From: a bacterium
GTDB lineage: Bacteria; Bacillota; Bacilli; Lactobacillales; Streptococcaceae
Assembly: GCA_905221095.1 (NCBI GenBank)
Contig: CAJNBV010000023.1
Span: 1 to 5,702 of the forward strand
Direction: 5' to 3'
Length of the DNA: 5,702 nt
The translations under genes and the position numbers were made by a program. Shown in pieces: positions 1 to 5,702 of this stretch. The notes under the pieces were generated by a model. That model was not told the origin of the DNA and searched no databases. It saw nothing but the letters and a program-made list of their open reading frames with translations. The first letter of the stretch is position 1. Each line of letters begins with the position of its first letter.

Positions 1-111
1 AAACCAGCTGAAGAAACACCAGCACCAAGTAAACCGGCTGAAGAAACACCAGCACCAAATAAACCAGCTGAAGAAACTCCAACTCCAGGTAAACCAGCTG
101 AAGAAACACCT
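1..111 (+). repeat. 30-bp in-frame tandem repeats encoding KPAEETPAPS-type decapeptides
   Basis: Three full 30-bp units (1-30, 31-60, 61-90) and a fourth that diverges after about 20 bases encode KPAEETPAPS, KPAEETPAPN, KPAEETPTPG and KPAEETPSED. The array probably continues upstream of the window. Such Pro-rich in-frame repeats in streptococcal surface proteins act as spacers and change in number by recombination. The last unit has drifted where it meets the helical region, as is usual at an array edge. Confidence 0.9.
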
Positions 112-1053
112 TCTGAAGATGCTGCAATCGAAGCACTTCAAAATAAAGTAGCTGATTTAGAAAAAGAAGTAGCTGACTTAGAAAAAGAAGTAGCTGACAA
201 TGAAAATAATTCAGATGCAGTTGACTATGTTACTGCAGCTAAAGAAAAATTAGAAGCTAAAAAAGCTGAATTAGAAAAAGCTGAAGATGAACTAGACGGA
301 AAACTTAAGAGATTAGAACCAACAGAAGAAAATAAAATCTTAGACGAAATCGATAAAGTTAAAGAGGAAATCAAAGACGTTGAAGAAATTGAAGGTGTTG
401 AAGATTACTATTTAGAAGGATTAAGAAATCGTTTAGCTGATTTAGAAGAAGCTTTAAAAATCTTAGCAGGCAACAAATCTGAAGTTTTAGATCAAAAAGA
501 AGATAAAAAAGTTCTAAAAGTAACACGCTATGTTGATGTTGATACTAATGCTGACATTTTGGAGGCCGAAGCAGGTAACTTCAAAGGTAAACCAATTGCA
601 GGTTATACTTTTGTGAAATTTATTGATGAAGATGGTATTATTACTAACTACTACAGAAAAGTAGATGGAAATTATAATAAGGGACCTCAAATAGAACAAC
701 AGTCAGGTAGAAATGGTGGAGATTACCCTGGTGACCGTTATATTATTAACAAACCAACACAAACACCAGCTTCAACTCCAGCAGAGTCATCAGGTTCAGC
801 AACACCGTCTACACCAGCAAATGAGACACCTGCAACACCAGCTCCTGGAGCAGATACTCCAGCTACACCAGCAGCTGAAGCCCCAGCAGTAGCAGGTACT
901 AGCCAAGATAATACTTATCAAGCACCAGCTGCAAAATCAGAAGATAAGAAAGAACTTCCAAATACTGGTGAAAAAGATAATGTTGCAATTGCATCATTAG
1001 GATTCCTAGGATTACTCCTTGGTGCCCTTCCATTTGCTAAACGCAAAAACTAA
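1..1053 (+). CDS. LPXTG cell-wall-anchored surface protein, PspC/Hic-like, 5'-truncated by the window edge
   Basis: Frame 1 is open from the first base to the TAA at 1051-1053, giving 350 residues with no start; the N-terminus lies outside the window. Visible residues: 1-38, four decapeptide repeats of the type KPAEETPAPS; about 41-160, a Lys/Glu-rich, probably coiled-coil region with heptads (VADLEKE twice) and a KKAELEKAEDEL stretch very like PspA/PspC helices; about 170-221, a compact module with RYVDVD, GYTFVKF and YYRKV; about 250-314, a Pro/Thr/Ala-rich wall-spanning region; 319-324, LPNTGE; 328-346, a hydrophobic segment; then the basic tail KRKN. Sortase A should cut between T and G and link the protein to peptidoglycan. 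PspC-type proteins bind host factors such as factor H or secretory IgA, but the binding region is not in view, so no ligand can be assigned. No choline-binding repeats are present. Codon use is more A-rich than in the glp genes. Anchoring is near certain; PspC/Hic membership is a recognition-based inference. Confidence 0.85.
   Translation, partial: KPAEETPAPSKPAEETPAPNKPAEETPTPGKPAEETPSEDAAIEALQNKVADLEKEVADLEKEVADNENNSDAVDYVTAAKEKLEAKKAELEKAEDELDGKLKRLEPTEENKILDEIDKVKEEIKDVEEIEGVEDYYLEGLRNRLADLEEALKILAGNKSEVLDQKEDKKVLKVTRYVDVDTNADILEAEAGNFKGKPIAGYTFVKFIDEDGIITNYYRKVDGNYNKGPQIEQQSGRNGGDYPGDRYIINKPTQTPASTPAESSGSATPSTPANETPATPAPGADTPATPAAEAPAVAGTSQDNTYQAPAAKSEDKKELPNTGEKDNVAIASLGFLGLLLGALPFAKRKN
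148..198 (+). repeat. 21-bp tandem heptad repeat in the coiled coil (VADLEKE)
   Basis: Two 21-bp units, 148-168 and 169-189, differ by one silent base (GAT/GAC) and are followed by a partial third (GTAGCTGAC, 190-198). Each encodes one heptad, VADLEKE, so adding or losing a unit would keep both the reading frame and the coiled-coil register. The near identity suggests a recent duplication. Confidence 0.8.
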
Positions 1054-1063
1054 TTTCTATAAA

Positions 1064-1093
1064 TTTTTATCAACTATAGTGGGTTGATAAAAA
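1064..1093. repeat. Perfect 11-bp inverted repeat just after the surface-protein gene
   Basis: TTTTTATCAAC at 1064-1074 pairs perfectly with GTTGATAAAAA at 1083-1093 across an 8-nt loop. It begins 11 bases after the stop codon. Its T-run is in the 5' arm and no separate U-tract follows on either strand, so it is not a textbook intrinsic terminator. It may block exonucleases at the mRNA 3' end or be left from an older element. Confidence 0.6.
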
Positions 1094-1103
1094 ACTGATA
1101 TTT

Positions 1104-1132
1104 GGAGAGGACAGCCTTTGTCTGTCTTCTCC
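1104..1132 (+). repeat. GC-richer hairpin in the 3' flank of the surface-protein gene, possible first terminator
   Basis: GGAGAGGACAG (1104-1114) pairs with CTGTCTTCTCC (1122-1132) over 11 positions with one G-U pair and a 7-nt loop. It is followed by ATTTTCAT, a weak U-rich stretch. This could be a weak terminator or an RNA-stabilising stem for the surface-protein transcript. The stem is clear; the function is inferred. Confidence 0.5.
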
Positions 1133-1148
1133 ATTTTCATAATGAGAT

Positions 1149-1196
1149 GCATAATATAAAGGATTTTGTTCCCTAATATTATGCGTTTTTTATTTT
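1149..1196 (+). terminator. Intrinsic terminator between the surface-protein gene and glpK
   Basis: GCATAATAT (1149-1157) pairs with ATATTATGC (1176-1184); inner GG/CC pairs (1161-1162 with 1171-1172) extend the stem with mismatches. The stem is followed at once by GTTTTTTATTTT (1185-1196). This is the best U-tract in the interval and should separate the two transcription units. The 3' arm with its T-run is of the same type as a sequence arm found after glpF at 5605-5622. Confidence 0.7.
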
Positions 1197-1223
1197 GTTG
1201 TACCAAGAAAAGTCCTTTTCGAC

Positions 1224-1256
1224 TGTAAATCATTCATCTTTTTTGTGAAATTTACA
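1224..1256. repeat. Spaced 7-bp inverted repeat TGTAAAT...ATTTACA upstream of glpK
   Basis: TGTAAAT at 1224-1230 is mirrored by ATTTACA at 1250-1256, with 19 bases between. Spaced repeats like this can be operators for dimeric regulators, but in such AT-rich DNA a 7-bp match can arise by chance and I recognise no specific regulator motif. The rest of 1197-1290 holds no gene, only a poly-T/poly-A palindrome (six T then six A at 1270-1281) and A-runs that may act as an UP-like element. Confidence 0.25.
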
Positions 1257-1291
1257 CAATCTCCTCACATTTTTTAAAAAATTAAAAAAAG

Positions 1292-2885
<1,594 letters not shown>

Positions 2886-2911
2886 TACTGGAAGAATAAA
2901 GCGACTCAGTT

Positions 2912-2917
2912 AGAAAG
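2912..2917 (+). promoter_or_regulatory. Weak ribosome binding site of glpO
   Basis: AGAAAG lies nine bases before the ATG at 2927. It is far weaker than the AGGAGGA of glpK, which suggests less efficient initiation for the H2O2-producing enzyme than for the kinase. No better in-frame start is present in the 41-base gap. Confidence 0.45.
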
Positions 2918-2926
2918 TGTGTAAAT

Positions 2927-4753
2927 ATGGAATTTTCAAAGAAAACACGTGAATTATCAATTAAAAAAATGCAGGAACGTACTCTAGACCTCTTGATTAT
3001 CGGTGGGGGGATTACAGGGGCTGGTGTAGCCTTGCAGGCGGCAGCTAGTGGTCTTGAGACTGGTTTGATTGAAATGCAGGACTTCGCAGAAGGAACATCA
3101 AGCCGTTCAACAAAATTGGTTCACGGAGGACTACGTTACCTTAAGCAATTTGATGTAGAAGTGGTATCAGATACAGTTTCTGAACGTGCAGTGGTTCAAC
3201 AAATTGCACCACATATTCCAAAACCAGATCCAATGCTCTTGCCGGTTTACGACGAAGATGGAGCGACCTTTAGTCTCTTCCGTCTCAAAGTAGCTATGGA
3301 CTTGTATGACCTTTTGGCAGGAGTTAACAACACACCAGCTGCTAACAAGGTTTTGAGTAAGGAAGAAGTCTTAGAACGCCAGCCAAACTTGAAGAAAGAA
3401 GGTTTGGTAGGCGGTGGGGTTTACCTTGACTTCCGTAATAACGATGCGCGTCTCGTGATTGAAAACATCAAACGTGCTAACCAAGACGGCGCCCTCATTG
3501 CCAACCACGTGAAGGCAGAAGGCTTCCTCTTTGACGAAAGTGACAAAATTACAGGTGTTGTAGCTCGTGATTTGTTGACAGACCAAGTCTTTGACATCAA
3601 GGCGCGTCTGGTGATTAACACAACAGGTCCTTGGAGCGACAAGGTGCGTAATTTGTCTAATAAGGGAACCCAATTCTCACAAATGCGCCCAACTAAGGGA
3701 GTGCACTTAGTAGTGGATTCAAGCAAGATCAAGGTTTCTCAACCAGTTTACTTTGATACAGGTTTGGGTGATGGCCGTATGGTCTTTGTTCTCCCACGTG
3801 AAAACAAAACCTACTTCGGTACAACAGATACAGACTACACAGGCGATTTGGAACATCCAAAAGTGACTCAAGAAGATGTGGATTATCTACTTGGCATTGT
3901 CAACAACCGCTTCCCAGAAGCAAACATCACCATTGACGATATCGAAAGCAGCTGGGCAGGTCTTCGTCCATTGATTGCAGGCAATAGCGCTTCTGACTAC
4001 AATGGCGGAAATAACGGAACCATTAGCGACGAAAGCTTCAATAGCTTGATTGCGACTGTTGAATCTTATCTATCGAAAGAAAAAACGCGTGAAGATGTTG
4101 AGTCTGCTGTCAGCAAGCTTGAAAGCAGTACCTCTGAGAAACATTTGGACCCATCTGCAGTTTCACGTGGTTCGAGCTTGGACCGTGATGACAATGGCCT
4201 TTTGACCCTTGCTGGTGGTAAAATCACAGACTACCGTAAAATGGCAGAAGGAGCTATGGAGCGCGTGGTTGACATCCTCAAAGCAGAATTTGATCGCAGT
4301 TTTAAACTCATCAACTCTAAGACTTACCCTGTTTCAGGTGGGGAATTGAACCCAGCAAATGTGGACTCAGAAATCGAAGCCTTTGCGCAACTTGGAGTTT
4401 CACGTGGCTTGGATAGCAAGGAAGCTCACTATCTGGCAAATCTTTACGGTTCAAATGCACCGAAAGTCTTTGCCCTTGCTCATAGCTTGGAACAAGCGCC
4501 AGGACTCAGCTTGGCAGACACTTTGTCTCTTCACTATGCAATGCGCAATGAGTTGGCTCTTAGCCCAGTTGACTTCCTTCTTCGTCGTACCAACCACATG
4601 CTCTTTATGCGTGATAGCTTGGACAGCATCGTTGAGCCAGTTTTGAATGAAATGGGACGATTCTATGATTGGTCAGAAGAAGAAAAAGCAGCCTACCGTG
4701 CGGATGTCGAAGCAGCTCTTGCTAACAATGATTTAGCAGAATTAAAAAATTAA
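2927..4753 (+). CDS. glpO: Alpha-glycerophosphate oxidase (FAD-dependent glycerol-3-phosphate oxidase)
   Basis: Oxidises glycerol-3-phosphate with O2 to dihydroxyacetone phosphate and H2O2, feeding glycerol carbon into glycolysis. The 608-residue product has an FAD-binding Rossmann motif, IIGGGITGAG (24-33), the FAD-covering and active-site segment TSSRSTKLVHGGLRYL (57-72), a C-terminal FAD contact LAGGKITDYRKMAE (428-441), and a helical C-terminal domain from about 480. R347 in WAGLRPLI corresponds to the substrate-phosphate arginine region of the family. Residues about 355-412 are a polar, Ser/Glu-rich insert (from NSASDYNGG to HLDPSAVSRG) that is absent from GlpD dehydrogenases and typical of lactic-acid-bacterial oxidases, so O2 rather than quinone is the expected acceptor. 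The enzyme is usually soluble or loosely membrane-linked. The Shine-Dalgarno is weak (AGAAAG, 2912-2917). No promoter or terminator is seen between glpK and glpO, so they are probably co-transcribed. In pneumococcus, H2O2 from GlpO has been linked to host-cell toxicity. Confidence 0.97.
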   Translation: MEFSKKTRELSIKKMQERTLDLLIIGGGITGAGVALQAAASGLETGLIEMQDFAEGTSSRSTKLVHGGLRYLKQFDVEVVSDTVSERAVVQQIAPHIPKPDPMLLPVYDEDGATFSLFRLKVAMDLYDLLAGVNNTPAANKVLSKEEVLERQPNLKKEGLVGGGVYLDFRNNDARLVIENIKRANQDGALIANHVKAEGFLFDESDKITGVVARDLLTDQVFDIKARLVINTTGPWSDKVRNLSNKGTQFSQMRPTKGVHLVVDSSKIKVSQPVYFDTGLGDGRMVFVLPRENKTYFGTTDTDYTGDLEHPKVTQEDVDYLLGIVNNRFPEANITIDDIESSWAGLRPLIAGNSASDYNGGNNGTISDESFNSLIATVESYLSKEKTREDVESAVSKLESSTSEKHLDPSAVSRGSSLDRDDNGLLTLAGGKITDYRKMAEGAMERVVDILKAEFDRSFKLINSKTYPVSGGELNPANVDSEIEAFAQLGVSRGLDSKEAHYLANLYGSNAPKVFALAHSLEQAPGLSLADTLSLHYAMRNELALSPVDFLLRRTNHMLFMRDSLDSIVEPVLNEMGRFYDWSEEEKAAYRADVEAALANNDLAELKN

Positions 4754-4761
4754 GAAAAAGG

Positions 4762-4807
4762 AAAAGAGGTGGAGGGCAGGACTCCTTGTCGCCCGCCCCT
4801 TCTTTTT
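4762..4807 (+). terminator. Terminator-like hairpin between glpO and glpF (possible attenuator)
   Basis: The arm 4762-4777 (AAAAGAGGTGGAGGGC) pairs with 4791-4806 (GCCCGCCCCTTCTTTT) over 16 positions with two mismatches and one G-U pair; the base next to the loop is a solid GGGC/GCCC. Five T lie at 4803-4807, partly in the stem, and AATGG follows. It starts eight bases after the glpO stop and ends just before the glpF ribosome binding site, so partial termination would lower glpF mRNA relative to glpKO. It could instead protect the upstream mRNA or mark a processing site. Confidence 0.55.
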
Positions 4808-4810
4808 AAT

Positions 4811-4814
4811 GGAG
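4811..4814 (+). promoter_or_regulatory. Ribosome binding site of glpF
   Basis: GGAG at 4811-4814 is eight bases before ATG 4823 and eleven before ATG 4826. This favours 4823 as the start. An in-frame GTG at 4769 lies inside the preceding hairpin and would add 18 residues (MEGRTPCRPP...) unlike any GlpF N-terminus. Confidence 0.6.
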
Positions 4815-4822
4815 ACAGAAAG

Positions 4823-5527
4823 ATGATGAATGAATTATTTGGAGAATTTTTGGGGACTTTAATCCTGATTCTTCTAGGAAATGGTGTTGTTGCAGGTGTG
4901 GTTCTTCCAAAAACTAAGAGTAACAGTTCAGGTTGGATTGTGATTACTATGGGTTGGGGAATTGCCGTTGCGGTTGCGGTCTTTGTATCTGGCAAGCTTA
5001 GTCCAGCTCATTTAAACCCAGCTGTGACCATTGGTGTAGCCTTAAAAGGTGGTTTGCCTTGGGCTTCCGTTTTTCCATACATCCTAGCTCAGTTCGCAGG
5101 GGCTATGCTCGGTCAGATTTTAGTTTGGTTGCAATTCAAACCGCATTATGAGGCAGAAGAAAATGCAGGCAATATCCTGGCAACCTTCAGTACTGGGCCA
5201 GCCATCAAGGATACTGTATCAAACTTGATTAGTGAAATCCTAGGAACCTTTGTTTTGGTGTTGACAATCTTTGCTTTGGGGCTGTACGATTTTCAGGCAG
5301 GTATCGGAACCTTTGCAGTGGGGACTTTGATTGTCGGTATCGGTCTTTCACTAGGTGGGACAACAGGTTATGCCTTGAACCCTGCGCGTGACCTTGGCCC
5401 TCGTATCATGCACAGTATCTTGCCAATTCCAAACAAGGGAGACGGAGACTGGTCTTATGCTTGGATTCCAGTTGTAGGACCTGTTATTGGTGCAGCCTTG
5501 GCCGTGCTTGTATTCTCACTTTTCTAA
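4823..5527 (+). CDS. glpF: Glycerol uptake facilitator (aquaglyceroporin)
   Basis: Integral membrane channel of the MIP/aquaporin family that lets glycerol diffuse across the cytoplasmic membrane; GlpK then traps it. The product is 234 residues with six hydrophobic spans and the two half-helix signatures HLNPAVT (63-69, NPA at 65-67) and YALNPARD (183-190, NPA at 186-188). The aspartate after the second NPAR is the usual mark of glycerol channels as opposed to water channels. The selectivity filter is probably W45, Y183 and R189; Y183 stands where E. coli GlpF has Phe. It is a little shorter than E. coli GlpF, with short loops. The start at ATG 4823 is supported by GGAG at 4811; the second ATG at 4826 is possible. 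As the last gene of the cluster, it may be partly insulated by the hairpin in front of it, and an IS end lies about 100 bases downstream. Confidence 0.97.
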   Translation: MMNELFGEFLGTLILILLGNGVVAGVVLPKTKSNSSGWIVITMGWGIAVAVAVFVSGKLSPAHLNPAVTIGVALKGGLPWASVFPYILAQFAGAMLGQILVWLQFKPHYEAEENAGNILATFSTGPAIKDTVSNLISEILGTFVLVLTIFALGLYDFQAGIGTFAVGTLIVGIGLSLGGTTGYALNPARDLGPRIMHSILPIPNKGDGDWSYAWIPVVGPVIGAALAVLVFSLF

Positions 5528-5604
5528 TTTAGAAAACAATTATTTTGATAGAGCTTGGGCAAGAGACCAATTTCAGCAAAAAATGAAGTAAATCTTCTCA
5601 TAAT

Positions 5605-5622
5605 AAAACGCATCATATCAAG
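5605..5622. other. Orphan arm of a bidirectional terminator, apparently split by the IS
   Basis: AAAACGCATCATATCAAG matches, at 15 of 18 positions, the reverse complement of the 3' arm of the terminator at 1172-1189 (AAAACGCATAATATTAGG). An intact terminator would continue with a loop and then CTTGATATGATGCGTTTT, but here the sequence runs into the IS end four bases later and no partner arm exists in the window. It would have been the terminator for glpKOF. The rest of the 5528-5604 tail holds no gene or clear signal. Confidence 0.5.
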
Positions 5623-5632
5623 TTTTGAACTG

Positions 5633-5673
5633 CACCCCAAAAGTTAGACAGAAAAAATCTAACTTTTGGGGTG
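5633..5673 (+). terminator. Perfect 16-bp hairpin with T-run inside the IS left end
   Basis: CACCCCAAAAGTTAGA (5633-5648) pairs perfectly with TCTAACTTTTGGGGTG (5658-5673) across a 9-nt A-rich loop, followed by TTTTTATTAT. The outer arm is part of the terminal repeat. It should stop transcription entering from glpF, serving as the operon's terminator while shielding the transposase from read-through. It also places the G-rich sequence upstream of the transposase ATG in a stem, which would reduce translation from read-through mRNA. Confidence 0.75.
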
Positions 5674-5681
5674 TTTTTATT

Positions 5682-5702
5682 ATGAAATTAACTTATGATG
5701 AT
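5682..5702 (+). CDS. IS3-family transposase OrfA, first seven codons only
   Basis: ATG at 5682 opens MKLTYDD and runs off the window. From recall, OrfA proteins of streptococcal IS3-family elements start MKL(S/T)Y(E/D)DK, followed by a helix-turn-helix that binds the IS ends. No ordinary Shine-Dalgarno precedes it; only GGGGTG lies 9-14 bases upstream, inside the hairpin. Whether the gene is intact cannot be told from seven residues. Confidence 0.65.

Larger units (their letters stand above)
5626..5702 (+). mobile_element. Left end of an IS3-family insertion sequence, cut by the window edge
   Basis: TGAACTGCACCCCAAAAGTT, starting at 5626, has the TG-start layout of IS3-family terminal inverted repeats and resembles ends seen on streptococcal elements of the IS861/IS150 type. 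A reading frame beginning MKLTYDD follows 56 bases in, as expected for the first transposase gene (OrfA) of that group. The element points in the same direction as glpF. The other end and any target duplication lie outside, so the exact boundary and family name are inferred. Confidence 0.7.

Noticed and set aside
1..111. Regular 30-bp repeats as a CRISPR array
   Set aside because: The units are directly adjacent with no spacers and are in frame, encoding Pro-rich decapeptides.
514..699. Antisense open frame in the surface-protein gene
   Set aside because: It overlaps a clear sorting-anchored protein, and its Ile/Asn-rich content is what the complement of AT-rich coding DNA gives.
559..1053. 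A separate 164-residue gene starting at TTG 559
   Set aside because: The same frame is open without a stop from base 1, the TTG is an internal Leu codon and no ribosome binding site precedes it, so this is the C-terminal part of the surface protein.
3371..3732. Two overlapping antisense open frames inside glpO
   Set aside because: Both are shadows of the oxidase coding sequence; they overlap each other and show no start signals or domains.
3989..4162. The Ser/Glu-rich insert of GlpO as a foreign insertion or fusion
   Set aside because: An insert at this place is normal in streptococcal and related glycerophosphate oxidases; base composition does not differ from the flanks.
4359..4646. Alternate-frame open stretch on the + strand inside glpO
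   Set aside because: Overlaps the conserved C-terminal domain of GlpO in another frame and has no start signal or recognisable content.
4769..4822. N-terminal extension of GlpF from GTG 4769
   Set aside because: The GTG is inside the intercistronic hairpin, lacks a proper Shine-Dalgarno spacing, and would add a Pro/Arg-rich segment before a typical MNELFGEFLGT start.
5528..5604. A small gene or regulatory RNA after glpF
   Set aside because: No start with a ribosome binding site, no stable stem and no promoter could be seen; only a short CTTGGGCAAG palindrome at about 5553, too tight to fold.

Overview
This window looks like the chromosome of a streptococcus of the mitis group, most likely Streptococcus pneumoniae or a close relative such as S. 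mitis. Three things point there: a PspA/PspC-like surface protein tail ending in an LPNTG cell-wall sorting signal, a glpK-glpO-glpF glycerol operon whose oxidase carries the insert typical of streptococcal alpha-glycerophosphate oxidases, and the edge of an IS3-type insertion sequence of a kind common in streptococci. The species is inferred from protein recognition by eye, not from an alignment.

Layout, all on the + strand. (1) 1-1053: the 3' part of a surface-protein gene that starts outside the window. It encodes decapeptide proline repeats, a charged coiled coil, a small module with a YVD...GYTFVKF...YYRKV pattern, a Pro/Thr/Ala-rich wall-spanning stretch and the LPNTGE anchor. (2) 1054-1376: a gene-free interval with three inverted repeats, the last of which is a good intrinsic terminator. 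It also holds a poly-A/T tract and a candidate glpK control region with a cre-like site, a -10 box and a strong ribosome binding site. (3) 1377-5527: glycerol kinase (glpK), glycerol-3-phosphate oxidase (glpO) and glycerol facilitator (glpF), in that order and on one strand. A GC-rich terminator-like hairpin lies between glpO and glpF. (4) 5528-5625: a tail with no gene, ending in what looks like one arm of a bidirectional terminator. (5) 5626-5702: the left end of an IS3-family element, with a perfect 16-bp hairpin and the first seven codons of its transposase reading frame.

The glp genes form one pathway. GlpF lets glycerol cross the membrane, GlpK phosphorylates it to glycerol-3-phosphate, and GlpO oxidises this with O2 to dihydroxyacetone phosphate and H2O2. 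GlpK has a histidine at the position phosphorylated by HPr in other Firmicutes, and a cre-like sequence sits upstream, so both PTS and CcpA control are plausible.

I see no new multi-gene system. The most interesting points are at the edges. An IS appears to have inserted into the terminator downstream of glpF and may supply its own hairpin in exchange. A possible attenuator separates glpF from the two enzyme genes. The surface protein combines a PspA/PspC-like coiled coil with a different extracellular module and a sortase anchor.
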